Source: Leptidea sinapis | Taxonomy: Eukaryota; Arthropoda; Insecta; Lepidoptera; Pieridae | Direction: 5' to 3' | NCBI RefSeq assembly: GCF_905404315.1 | Contig: NC_066269.1 | Coordinates: 16,560,501 to 16,624,500 of the forward strand | DNA length: 64,000 nucleotides | Shown: positions 42,901-55,097 of the stretch, piece after piece | How positions within the stretch are numbered: position 1 is the first letter of the stretch | Layout: each line of letters opens with the position of its first letter | Notes under the pieces: generated by a model | Databases searched by the model: none | What the model saw: the letters and a program-made list of their open reading frames with translations, nothing else | Told to the model about the DNA's origin: nothing | Program-made: the position numbers and the translations under genes

Positions 42901-45237
42901 GACATAAGATGCAACAAACAGTTTCCATTGCGCCCATTGATTCATCATACAAGTACAAACTTATAATTATATGTTTTTAGTCAAGTATTCATTTCTCGTT
43001 ACGTTAATTTACTAGCTAAAATAACTTTTGTTTTAAAAAGTAGCGTGACGTCACCAAATGGCCCAACGAAAGACCAGCGTTGGCTTTCACACCAGCAAAC
43101 ATGCTAAGTTGGGACCATTTTTGTAACATATAGGACTACCTATAAAATTAAGGCGCCTTTTTCTTTTTTATTAAGAATACTAATTCTTTCAGATTTTGTT
43201 TGTTCATTGTTTGTCTCCTTTATAAGTTTTATTTTAAGTTAGCTGTATATTTATGGGTACTATATGTCTCAAATTAACATTTTTCATTCATTTCATTTCA
43301 ATCTTATTCAATAAGACACACTCGAGCTATTCGCAATCCTTGAGTAGAGTATAGCCTCGAACTTAGTATTAGTTATAGAACCCGCCTTCTTGAGACGAGG
43401 AAGTCTCACTCAGTTTAAACTTCGGTATTTGTCGCTAAACAATGCTTCACCTAATTCCGATACGTTTACGTACGGTTACACACTGAACGCTTCAACGGAT
43501 AGTATTCAAACTAACTCGTATACCACACTGTTAGTTAGTGTTAACTGTAGGTTAAATAGATGTTGTTTCCTAGACATCGTGAATTGTCTTGTAAATCTTT
43601 TATGGTTAAACATTAGTTTTGTTATTATTTGTTCATATTTCATTTGCTGTCTAAGAACTATTTGATAAAATAATCCATTTAAAATTAATTCAACAATGTC
43701 ATCGTTTCATATAATAGATATAAAGCAAGGGGGAAGGCCTGGCAGTTAGCCTGGATATAGGCCTTTGATCGTGTAAGGCACAAGGCGCTCCTCTCTTTCT
43801 GCTTTAATATCTTTTTAATTTTTTAATGTGTATAGTGAATAATATTTATTTTATAAGAAAATAAATTTATGTGAAAACATGTATTCCTCGGATAATATAA
43901 TAGTATAATAATCAAAGAGTATGTAAATACTTCGTAATAAGAGGCGGGATTGGCTGAGTAAAAATTAAAATTTAGTTTAGTATGAAACGTGCAGTGATTT
44001 GACATAAGTTTAAATAAAGCGAACACTTGCTTAAAACGCAGTGGATTTCGGCTATCTCCATATTTTACAAGATCACAGCCGTCATCTGTTAATCTATCAA
44101 TGACTGTACGTTTCATACAATCGAGTGAATCGCTTTTTTCTTAGAGAGTTTCGCCTAGGCTGACAAATTATGTAATAATATAACTACGGATTACTACTCA
44201 AGATAAATGTACATAGTCTATTACTACGATCAATTTTTTTTTTATTTTTTTAATATATCTTGTACGGTTCAATATAATTAGAATCAAACTAACCTACGTT
44301 GACGTAATGGTAGAATTTAAATTTGTTTATCCAATAATATTAGCAACTTAGCTTACATATAAGGTATGTGTGCACACAAACTAGAAATCCTGTCTCTCGG
44401 TTTCTCACCTTGCCTATGATAATCAGTTTGTTTTAATTACTGCGAAGGCGTCGGGCAATGTGGCCAAAATACCCCAAGATCCTTTGACAGCAGATTGTGG
44501 ACAATCTGTGGCCAAAATATCCCAAGATCCGTTGATAGCAGATTGTGGACAATCTATGGCCAAAATATCCCAAGATCTTTTGATGGCAGATTGTGGACAA
44601 TCTATGGCCAAAACACCCCAAGATCCTTTGATAGCAAATTGTGGACAATCTATGGGCAAAATACCCCTAGATCCTTTGATAGCAGATTGTGGACAATCTG
44701 TGGCCAAAACACCCCAAGATCCTTTGATTGCAGATTGTGGACAATATAGTGCCAATGCGATAGCAGATTGTAATGTATAGTGGTGAATATTTTTTTAAAT
44801 ACTTATTTGTTATGCAATTATTAAAATGTTGTGCATTAATCGTATCGTTAAATGTGAACGCCAAGGCTAACCAGTTCCTCGATAACACGAACTTAGTGAG
44901 AAGACTCAAAAGAACTAAACTTTTTGAGTTAGTATAATGAAAAGCTAAAGTAATATAGTGCAGTTAATAGTGAAACTAACATGTACTATTTTTTTTAATG
45001 AAAATAAGAGGGCGAGACGTTCAGCTGATGGTAATTGATCGCCCTGCCCATTAAAATGCAATGCCGCTCAGGATTCTTGAAAAACCCAAAAATTCTGAGC
45101 GGCAATGCAATTGCTCGTCACCTTGAGACATAAGATGCTAAGTCTCATTTGCCCAGTAATATCACTAGCTATGGCGCACTTCAGACCGAAACACAGTAAT
45201 GTTTACACATTACTGCTTCACGCTAGAAAGACGGCTG
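39991..45237 (+). repeat. Array unit U8 (5,247 bp)
   Basis: Internal blocks: plus-sense retroposon A 40979-41236, deleted copy 41651-41874, hairpin 42099-42133, reverse transcriptase shard 43726-43793, minisatellite 44460-44747, minus-sense retroposon A 44989-45237. Private variants are A at 40513 and C at 40576. It has A at 41980. Confidence 0.97.
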
Positions 45238-48200
45238 AAAAGAAAAATTCAAATCACTGAAATGATTATTGTGCTTGTAGATGATAGAAATTTTGGAAAT
45301 ATATTTAAATAATTATTTAATGAACCATCATATTTTGGGACCATGTGTTCCACAGGTTCAATTAGATTAAATGTTTACTAAGTTTTATAAGATGGTTGCC
45401 TATGGTTGTCAAACATGAACCCTTACCGAAAAATTATCAAATAAAATCAATTGTCTGGAGAAACTGTCATAACCATAGTGTTAACACCAGGAACAGACAT
45501 AAACTTATAATGCCTACTACTCGGCTAAGTTGAGTAAGTAAGTCTTTTGTGGGGTGATGTATACGCTTTTGCAACAAGATCCCAGAAAATGTTCAAAACA
45601 AAAGTATTACGATATTCAAAAGAATTGTTCAAAAACGTTTGTGTAGTAAAGGTTACTAAAACGTAAATGACTTTCTTAATGATAACACAGATAGGGTAAT
45701 GTAATGTAATAATGGTGCGACCACCGTCAGGCTATTAAATATAAAGTTAATTTGTACGATATCACTTAAAAATTTTTATGAAAACAAAGCCCTCTGAGTT
45801 TTTTGCGCCCATTCTTCTCAGGTCTGGGGCATTTTTTGGAATGTAGTTTTTGACTTTCAATAAATAATTTTATATCCAATTTTGAATAAAAGTAATTGAA
45901 TTTGACTTTCTAACAGCATAGAAAGAAGCGTAGTTGGAGTTAATAGAATAGATAAAGTAAAATTGAAATATATAAAAGTATGACGAAATTTAAAGATGAA
46001 AATTCAATATGCAGATCACTGAAATGGCGATGAAAAGAGAAAAACATGAAAAATGGACTAAAATATTAACACACTGATACCGAAGAGATTGTAGTCGTGA
46101 GTGGAGTAGAAGAAAAATGCAACAAACTAAACGTTGGGAAGATTAGTAAAAGAGTCGCTGGGCCTAAATGGATCCAAATAGCGAAAGACAGAGAGGCTAT
46201 TTATTTATGTTTTTTGAGAACTCCATATTATGTGTTACCACAACGGCGCCTATTTCTGCAGTGAAGAAGTACTGTGTTTCGGTCTGAAGGGCGCCGTAGC
46301 TAGTGAAATTACTGGGCAAATGAGACTTGACATCTTATGTCTCAAGGTGATGAGCGTAGCGCCGCTCAGAATTTTTGGAAATTTCAACAATCTTGAGCGG
46401 TACTGCATTGTAATGGCCAGAGCGTATCAATTACCATCAGCTGAAGGTCCTGGTCGCCTCGTCTCTCATTTTCATAAAAAAAATGCGTTAAACCTTACTG
46501 AACAATATTTGTACATACACTAGTTGATATCATTGTATATTATGTTTCTACCTCTTTCAGACCATTTTTTATTTGCTTTACAAAACGTTGAGCCTAAATT
46601 GTTCGTAACATTTCTACAATAAACAACTTGACCGTCAACTGCAGAACCGTTTTGGTAAATTGATTGTACTCTACGTCGACAATGTAACGGTCCTTCAAAT
46701 TGAATGAAACTTTGGTCACTTTATAGTCACCACAAATAATATTTCATTTTGTTATTGTTGTATACCTTCAGTGTAATTTTTTCTAATTGTTTTGCATGTA
46801 AATCATCGAAAGTAATTTGATGGATTTTTACTCTAAGAATATTGATTTCAGCAATTTCAAACGAGCTGTCTTCTTGTAAAGAATTACTTAGGCGCTATTT
46901 TTTTATGACAGTAGGGCAAGGCGTTCAGCTGATGGTAAGTGAAACGACCTGCCCATTACAATGCACTAGTGCTCAGGATTCTTGAAACACCCAATAATTC
47001 TGAGCGGCACTACAAACCGAAATACAATAATGCTTACACAATTCTGCTTCACGGCAGAAAAAGGCGCCGTTGTGGTACCCATAATCTAGCCGGCATGCTA
47101 TGCAAAGGAGCCTCCCACTGGTAAATATTTTTATGCCAGGACAAAATTTACCTGAAATTACCGATAAGAATGCCATTTGCTTCTCGATTCGTCCTTCACA
47201 TTTAAATAAATAAATATATATTTTAAATTCCCCTTGTACCTACAGCATCGAGTTATTCATAATCACTTTAACATTAACTTAAACAGAAAACATTCATTCA
47301 AATTAACACCTTCTTTCGTGACAGTATCTTCGAAGTAAATGAACGAAAACTCTGCCTAATAGACGTGTAGGCAGAGTTTTGCTTCGGACAATTTTTGACC
47401 GTGGTTGTGAGTCAAATACTTAATGTACGTCAATGGTTTTCCCAGGTCTAGAATATCCTTAATAAGCGGTTGTACAGTCCCGTGTAAATATTTACATGCA
47501 TTTAGACAATTTAGCTGTTATTTTTAGTTTAAAGACATTTATTCTCATAAGATTTAACCTAAAATCACTTACATAAGAATTTTACATATATATATGACTA
47601 AGCATGCAAAACAAGCAAAGTGAACACTTACAAAAAATGAAGGTACATAAAAAATTGCTCAACATAACAACATCAATATATTATTTTTTTATACAGAATA
47701 AGAAGGACTGGATGACGATTTATTTAACAGTTGAAGTAAACTAAAATTATGCCTACGGTTTAAACAATAGTACAAATAAAAAACTAAAAGAAAATAAGCA
47801 CATGTTTATATGTGTGATTGTGCATTCGAGCATTTTTTAACCACATTAATTATTTTATTCCTAACAAATTTAATCTTAAAAACTACTTATAACTATAAAA
47901 TTAACATTATTTATTAGATTTACTTATAATGAACTATAATTATTACAATTATTATACAGTTTTGTTTATAATAATATATTTTTTTTAGTTATTTTTTTAA
48001 ATGCTGAACTTTTAATGTATTGTATTGTATTGTGACAGCAATCAATCATCAGCACTTGTCAGATGTTACTTTTACTTTGGCTGTTGGCAGTTAATACGTA
48101 GCAGAAAAACAATTGCATTTTTTGATATAAATTATAATTTGACAGTTGACATAAGATGCAACAAACAGTTTCCATTGCGCCCATTGATTCATCATACAAG

Positions 48201-50484
48201 TACAAACTTATAATTATATGTTTTTAGTCAAGTATTCATTTCTCGTTACGTTAATTTACTAGCTAAAATAACTTTTGTTTTAAAAAGTAGCGTGACGTCA
48301 CCAAATGGCCCAACGAAAGACCAGCGTTGGCTTTCACACCAGCAAACATGCTAAGTTGGGACCATTTTTGTAACATATAGGACTACCTATAAAATTAAGG
48401 CGCCTTTTTCTTTTTTATTAAGAATACTAATTCTTTCAGATTTTGTTTGTTCATTGTTTGTCTCCTTTATAAGTTTTATTTTAAGTTAGCTGTATATTTA
48501 TGGGTACTATATGTCTCAAATTAACATTTTTCATTCATTTCATTTCAATCTTATTCAATAAGACACACTCGAGCTATTCGCAATCCTTGAGTAGAGTATA
48601 GCCTCGAACTTAGTATTAGTTATAGAACCCGCCTTCTTGAGACGAGGAAGTCTCACTCAGTTTAAACTTCGGTATTTGTCGCTAAACAATGCTTCACCTA
48701 ATTCCGATACGTTTACGTACGGTTACACACTGAACGCTTCAACGGATAGTATTCAAACTAACTCGTATACCACACTGTTAGTTAGTGTTAACTGTAGGTT
48801 AAATAGATGTTGTTTCCTAGACATCGTGAATTGTCTTGTAAATCTTTTATGGTTAAACATTAGTTTTGTTATTATTTGTTCATATTTCATTTGCTGTCTA
48901 AGAACTATTTGATAAAATAATCCATTTAAAATTAATTCAACAATGTCATCGTTTCATATAATAGATATAAAGCAAGGGGGAAGGCCTGGCAGTTAGCCTG
49001 GATATAGGCCTTTGATCGTGTAAGGCACAAGGCGCTCCTCTCTTTCTGCTTTAATATCTTTTTAATTTTTTAATGTGTATAGTGAATAATATTTATTTTA
49101 TAAGAAAATAAATTTATGTGAAAACATGTATTCCTCGGATAATATAATAGTATAATAATCAAAGAGTATGTAAATACTTCGTAATAAGAGGCGGGATTGG
49201 CTGAGTAAAAATTAAAATTTAGTTTAGTATGAAACGTGCAGTGATTTGACATAAGTTTAAATAAAGCGAACACTTGCTTAAAACGCAGTGGATTTCGGCT
49301 ATCTCCATATTTTACAAGATCACAGCCGTCATCTGTTAATCTATCAATGACTGTACGTTTCATACAATCGAGTGAATCGCTTTTTTCTTAGAGAGTTTCG
49401 CCTAGGCTGACAAATTATGTAATAATATAACTACGGATTACTACTCAAGATAAATGTACATAGTCTATTACTACGATCAATTTTTTTTTTATTTTTTTAA
49501 TATATCTTGTACGGTTCAATATAATTAGAATCAAACTAACCTACGTTGACGTAATGGTAGAATTTAAATTTGTTTATCCAATAATATTAGCAACTTAGCT
49601 TACATATAAGGTATGTGTGCACACAAACTAGAAATCCTGTCTCTCGGTTTCTCACCTTGCCTATGATAATCAGTTTGTTTTAATTACTGCGAAGGCGTCG
49701 GGCAATGTGGCCAAAATACCCCAAGATCCTTTGACAGCAGATTGTGGACAATCTGTGGCCAAAATATCCCAAGATCCGTTGATAGCAGATTGTGGACAAT
49801 CTATGGCCAAAATATCCCAAGATCTTTTGATGGCAGATTGTGGACAATCTATGGCCAAAACACCCCAAGATCCTTTGATAGCAAATTGTGGACAATCTAT
49901 GGGCAAAATACCCCTAGATCCTTTGATAGCAGATTGTGGACAATCTGTGGCCAAAACACCCCAAGATCCTTTGATTGCAGATTGTGGACAATATAGTGCC
50001 AATGCGATAGCAGATTGTAATGTATAGTGGTGAATATTTTTTTAAATACTTATTTGTTATGCAATTATTAAAATGTTGTGCATTAATCGTATCGTTAAAT
50101 GTGAACGCCAAGGCTAACCAGTTCCTCGATAACACGAACTTAGTGAGAAGACTCAAAAGAACTAAACTTTTTGAGTTAGTATAATGAAAAGCTAAAGTAA
50201 TATAGTGCAGTTAATAGTGAAACTAACATGTACTATTTTTTTTAATGAAAATAAGAGGGCGAGACGTTCAGCTGATGGTAATTGATCGCCCTGCCCATTA
50301 AAATGCAATGCCGCTCAGGATTCTTGAAAAACCCAAAAATTCTGAGCGGCAATGCAATTGCTCGTCACCTTGAGACATAAGATGCTAAGTCTCATTTGCC
50401 CAGTAATATCACTAGCTATGGCGCACTTCAGACCGAAACACAGTAATGTTTACACATTACTGCTTCACGCTAGAAAGACGGCTG
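45238..50484 (+). repeat. Array unit U9 (5,247 bp, right-hand end of array)
   Basis: Internal blocks: plus-sense retroposon A 46226-46483, deleted copy 46898-47121, hairpin 47346-47380, reverse transcriptase shard 48973-49040, minisatellite 49707-49994, minus-sense retroposon A 50236-50484. It ends exactly at the joint seen between all units, but the flank is different (TGGTATTATA instead of AAAAGAAAAA). I noticed no private variant. It has A at 47227, like U8. Confidence 0.97.
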
Positions 50485-51628
50485 TGGTATTATAAATAAT
50501 AAACAAATTTCTTATAAATTGTTGTATATTTATTTTACGTTAATAAACTTGAACATGCAGGACATCCAATTTATCAAGGTTAACCCACTTTCCTTGCGGA
50601 TAAGGAAATCCCTCTATTTACTTATAGAAAGGATATCATGATTCTATTTTATCATCTAAGTATCTTATTAAGCTACGAAAATTGCAGACTTTTGTCTTAT
50701 ATTTTCTTAAGTTTCGTACATTTAACCTGTTAAAAATATAATTGTCATCAATCTATTTTTGTAATATTTTACGTGGTCTCTTTTTAATCCTTAGATTTTA
50801 AGCCACATAATCTAAATCGGAACATAAGAAAATATTCATTTATTCATGATAACTAACAGCTAACAAAATGGAAAGAGTATATTAAAAATAAAACAGAATA
50901 GATACGCCAATTAAAAGAAATACTAATATAATAATAATCTTAGTCTCATAGCTTCTTATTTCATTCAATAGCTTTCTTATTATATTTATATATTATATTA
51001 TAATTATAATATTCAAATCATCATAATTATAAACAATCTATTAATACACGTAAAATAATACACATTGACAGGCCGCTGCACGCGGGCCAATGTCACACCG
51101 ATCTAAGACATACCAGGGCGCAGGGGCACTTGCCGATTAGTAAGATATGCCGGAAGGTTAATAGGTGATTGAGAATCTAGTTGTTTATGTACGTCGATGC
51201 CCACGGCGCAAATATTAATAGCACATCACATTATATTTATATCATTAATGAATTTTAGACAACATTAAAAAGCATTATCATCCTATGTTACGTGTTAAAA
51301 TATACTCTTCAGTAGAGTGAGAGTAAGGAACCTGTTTACAATGAGTTAATCGAGAATCGATATTAGATTTCACAGACGCTTGTTGGTTTACGTCGGACAA
51401 ATACACAACACGCCTGTGGTCAACGTACATGGAAATCAAATTAGATCAATCCCCGATCTGCTGTCTGATTCATATATCAGATTGTGTTCCTTAATCCAAT
51501 AATGATTATAGTTCATACAAACATTAACTACAATGTACTATTGTGATGTTCTTTAAGGTATATTTTTGCTATATTCATTGTATTTGATATAAATATTAAT
51601 AACTTACATAAATCTGTATAACATTTAC
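50485..51628. other. Non-repetitive AT-rich flank, no gene seen
   Basis: This is sequence immediately right of the array. I see no open frame of note and no recognised repeat, apart from a few bases after 50484 that may continue the truncated retroposon A. A GC-rich interrupted hairpin lies at 51062-51093 (ACATTG and GGCC arms pairing with GGCC and AATGT around a short loop). Confidence 0.5.
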
Positions 51629-51769
51629 TGAGCTGGAAGTCCCGAGTTAAAATCCCGGTAGGTGCAAACACTTATAACATACAACGTGCAATTATGATGA
51701 GTATGTATGTTTGTAATATGTATTTATATATGTTTATGTAAGTATATTGTATTAAATATATCGTTGTCT
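51629..51769 (+). mobile_element. tRNA-like SINE (family B), partial
   Basis: A B-box-like stretch, GAGTTAAAATCCC (51644-51656), is followed by GGTAGGTGCAAAC and a tail ending TTAAATATATCGTTGTCT. The same order of motifs occurs on the minus strand at 58858-59015. The A-box half is missing or decayed, so this is a 5'-truncated copy. The layout is that of tRNA-derived SINEs described from moths and butterflies. Confidence 0.6.
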
Positions 51770-52006
51770 ATTTATTGAAGTACGCGTAACTTTGCGGAAA
51801 TCCTTAATTATCCAAATGTTTTGAGTTTTCTGTTGTGTTAATTCCGCCAATATTCACTACTCAGTCTCGTGCCAGATTTTGGCGAATCAACATGTCCTGA
51901 GGATACCTCGTGTAGAGGCTAGAACTAGATACCGCACTACCTAAGAACAATAGCTTTTTTATTACGGTGTAATTAATAGATGCTCGTGTGCGTGGCACCT
52001 TGACAC

Positions 52007-52150
52007 TAACCCCCTTATTCATAATGGTCCGCTAACTTAAAACAGCCGCTTAGGAGTGATTTTTCTCATTCTGACTTAGGTCAATAGAAGAAGACAGAGT
52101 GAGAATTAGCAATGCTTTCAGTTAGCAGACTATTATGAATAAGGGGGTAA
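52007..52150. mobile_element. 138-bp MITE with TAA target duplication (Harbinger-like)
   Basis: The element at 52010-52147 begins CCCCCTTATTCATAATGGTC and ends with the inverted counterpart GACTATTATGAATAAGGGGG. Terminal inverted repeats are about 30 bp with a few mismatches. A TAA direct repeat flanks it (52007-52009 and 52148-52150). A 3-bp TWA target duplication is typical of PIF/Harbinger transposons. It has no coding capacity. Confidence 0.8.
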
Positions 52151-52886
52151 ATGGCATCTTTAAAATTTTGTAACTCAAAGCGTATCTTTGTGTTATTTTA
52201 CATTGAAATTAATAAAATACAAAATACTTACTGATGATATGTGATCCCAGTGTCTTTCTAATTTATTTTTGTATTATTTTTTACAAAGTTTTAGTACGCA
52301 ACCCGGCATTTAGTTTCAATTATTAGCAAAGTTTACTAGAACATGTCGCACGTCAACGCCACACGTTGTTCAAGACTGGCTTGACGGCCACTTGTCAGGA
52401 GTATTAGTTGACGCACTTTGCGACTACGCCTGCGGTATCTAGTTAGAGCGCAGCGGAGATCAATCCTTAATCTAAGAGTTTACGTTACTGTACTGAAGGG
52501 TATTGAACTAGAGTGTGTTGGGTAATGAAAAGATTTCTTGCAGCTTTATTTAGTTCAGAGACAAACTAGAGTCGGCCCCAACTGTCATATCGTTCGATAT
52601 CTTACTCAAAGAGAATTTAAACACGTAAGTAAGACGTGCAACATTTGTCAAATTTGTTTGCAAATTGACATTTCATTTCGAAATAAATGTCATCTCGAGT
52701 GATATTAGAATAGAAGTCAAATCAAATTTCTTTTTTTATTCACAGATGTTCGAAATTTGAATAAAATAATATTAACGAAATCAATGTTATTATTAAGCAA
52801 TTATAACATTTTACAGAAAATAATTTTGTTCTAACAAAACAGTTTATATTTATAGTACTCATAATGTGCGGTTCTAGAACGCATCA
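52151..52886. other. No gene or repeat recognised
   Basis: AT-rich DNA with a GC-richer patch around 52340-52470 that has no long open frame. I recognise nothing in it. Confidence 0.4.
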
Positions 52887-53190
52887 TTTTTTTTATGAAA
52901 ATAAGGGACGAGACCAGCAGGACGTTCATCTGATGGTAATTGTCCCTGTCCATTAAATTCAGTGCCGCTCAGGAGTCTTGAAAAACCCAAAATTTCTGAA
53001 CGGCACTACAATTGCGCTCGTAACCTTGAGACATAAGATGTTAAGTCTCATTTTCCCAGTAATTTCACTAGCTACGGCGCCCTTCACACCGAAACACGGT
53101 AATGCTTACAAATTACTGCTTCACGGCAGAAATAGACGCCGTTGTGGTACTCATGATCCAGCAGGCATCCTGTGAAAAGGAGCGTCCCAC
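52887..53190 (-). mobile_element. Retroposon family A, longest copy
   Basis: It runs from the T-run at 52887-52894 (poly(A) tail in the minus-sense element) to GGAGCGTCCCAC. It contains the GCCGCTCAG/CTGAACGGC stem, the TGAGACATAAGATG block, and the CGCCGTTGTGGTAC segment missing from the shorter copies. At about 304 bp it is the longest copy in the window. There are no clear A and B boxes of a tRNA-type promoter, so it may be a SINE of another origin or the 3' end of a longer LINE. Confidence 0.85.
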
Positions 53191-53302
53191 ATGGAGGGTT
53201 AGTGATATTAATTACGTATATAAACGTATTTTATATTTTAGCATACATAAAACCACGGAGTCATCCCTTTTTATTATGTGACTAGAAAGTATTCCAATAT
53301 GA

Positions 53303-53335
<33 letters not shown>

Positions 53336-54053
53336 CATACGATCAGAACTCTCCTTGCATTCGGCACGTTTTATAGGATCGTTTCCCGAAGCAGTTTCCT
53401 GCAAAAAGGGTCCGAATATATCACTCAAATATCACAACAAGATTGAATCTGACAAGAAATGATACTTATATGTTGGGACGTGAATCGGTTGCTCAATTCA
53501 ATACGTCGTTGTTGTTAATATCTTTCTGTTGACACAAGTATCATAACCGCGCTGAATGTGTTTTACTTATGAATTATTCATAGCAGAGGCGATTTATTGC
53601 AAGCAGCTGGTATGATCAGAGATGGTTTTAATAAAGTTGTTATCGAGCTCTTCTCTGATCCAAATTCATGTCAAGTTAAGAATAAGTGACGAATTGTCTC
53701 AGGTCTAAGACCCCTCTTAACCTTATTATTTACGAAGTTTTCAAAAATTTTGTGTGTGTGTGTGTTTTTTTTAATAAACAATTCAAATACCATGATCGGC
53801 TACCTTACCAGTTATCATCACCTATCACGCAAGCCTCATCCCCGTTTGCCCCGTGTTATTATATATCCTTAAATGAGCAATTCTTGTATTTATATAATAT
53901 GAATCTCGGAAACAGCTCCTAGGATACAGGTAGTTTTGGGGACGAGAAATCGATCTAGCTTCAAATTCAAAAAAATTTAGTTTTATCCATGTTTTAATGA
54001 CAAACAGCTACTATAACATTAGAATACAAAGGTAAATTTCGACACTATATACA
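53191..54053. other. No gene; two microsatellites
   Basis: It holds a (TA)n tract at 53309-53335 and a (GT)n tract at 53751-53765 followed by a T-run. A 78-codon frame overlapping the GT tract has no gene-like character. Confidence 0.5.
53309..53335. repeat. (TA)n microsatellite
   Basis: An uninterrupted run of about 13 TA dinucleotides. Confidence 0.95.
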
Positions 54054-54112
54054 AGACTAGCTCAGTCAGGGTCATTGGATCCGGAAAGCATAAGGCCCCG
54101 GTTAAAATCCAG
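54054..54112 (+). mobile_element. tRNA-like fragment, probable SINE head or tRNA relic
   Basis: TAGCTCAGTCAGG (54058-54070) fits the A box of a Pol III promoter, and GGTTAAAATCC (54100-54110) is a degraded B box at about tRNA spacing. A clean cloverleaf is not evident, so it is not a working tRNA. A T-rich stretch follows within 20 bp. Confidence 0.4.
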
Positions 54113-55097
54113 ATGTCCTTTTGTTCTTTTTTTGTTCAAGTTTTGTACATTCTTAAAAACCCGAGCAAGGCTCATTCGTCCGGATATTATTTAAAAAGAA
54201 AAGAACCTTTATTTTTAAATTTCCCTACAAATAATGATTCATTTTCCCCCAGCGGCCGGTTGTAATTTGACATGCGATAGATACCCGGGGTCATGACGTG
54301 GACTTACAACACTTTCTTTCGTTAACCCATACCGTGCGGAACTTCGTTCCAAAAACACGGGATATCAACGAATGTCGATTCTAATGTTCTAAGTTTAAGG
54401 CTACTTGAATAAGGAATATTTGTTTCAATTTGAATAAAAATATCGAACGCATTATGATAAAAAAATCTGTTGTTTCCATTTGTTATATTTTAACGATTTA
54501 GCGCAAATAATTTAAACATTTAAAATTAACGTTAATCGCTATTTCACTACTTGAATTCAAACAAAATAAAAATAAAAAACTTGAGAGTCTGTGTAATACG
54601 CTAGCAGCATTTTGCAAACTAGATGCTATGAGCTGCATTTAAGAGTGCCTGCATACGTAATGTAATAACATTTTATTTCAGAAATGTATGATGTATAAAT
54701 ATTTCATGCATTAAATGTATCTCAGTTAGTGATATTTTGAAAGATAGAAGGTTAGGCAACCATTTAATACAAATTGTTATGTCGAAGGCTTATAACAGTA
54801 TTAATGATTACGTAAACGCTATATATATATCTACAAAAGCTTACTTTATATATATATATATATATCGCTATCGAAGATAATTAATCTAACTAGTTAAAAA
54901 AGTTTTTAGTTGTGACCATTAACCAAATTTATATACAAAACAGATAGATTTTTATAATAGTTGCTTTTAATTGTTTTTTAAAACTGTAAGGGGAAATAAC
55001 CAAAAATATTTATGGGTATCTCAACATAAATTTTCTAGTGTTTTGTTGTCATATATATGTTAACATATAATAGTATATAGAATGTCATTGAACGTAA
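54113..55097. other. No gene recognised; (TA)n tract
   Basis: AT-rich sequence with a GC-richer patch near 54245-54360 and a (TA)n run at 54846-54865. I see no coding signal. Confidence 0.4.

Larger units (their letters stand above)
1..50484. repeat. Macrosatellite: tandem array of a 5,247-bp unit
   Basis: The same roughly 5.25-kb sequence recurs head-to-tail at a constant 5,247-bp spacing from the left edge of the window to 50484, where similarity stops abruptly. The units differ by only a few bases each, about 25 private changes over the whole array by eye. The right edge fixes the natural joint as the sequence GACGGCTG followed by AAAAG. That joint occurs at 3262/3263 and then every 5,247 bp, so the window holds nine whole units plus the tail of one more. 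The unit has no credible coding region and consists of AT-rich DNA with embedded transposon fragments. Because position 1 is already inside a unit, the array should extend further left. An assembly artefact is unlikely to explain all copies, since most carry their own variants, but the exact copy number depends on assembly quality. Confidence 0.98.

Noticed and set aside
53686..53922. 78-codon plus-strand frame
   Set aside because: It runs through a (GT)n tract and a T-run; its cysteine, valine and phenylalanine stretch is microsatellite-derived.
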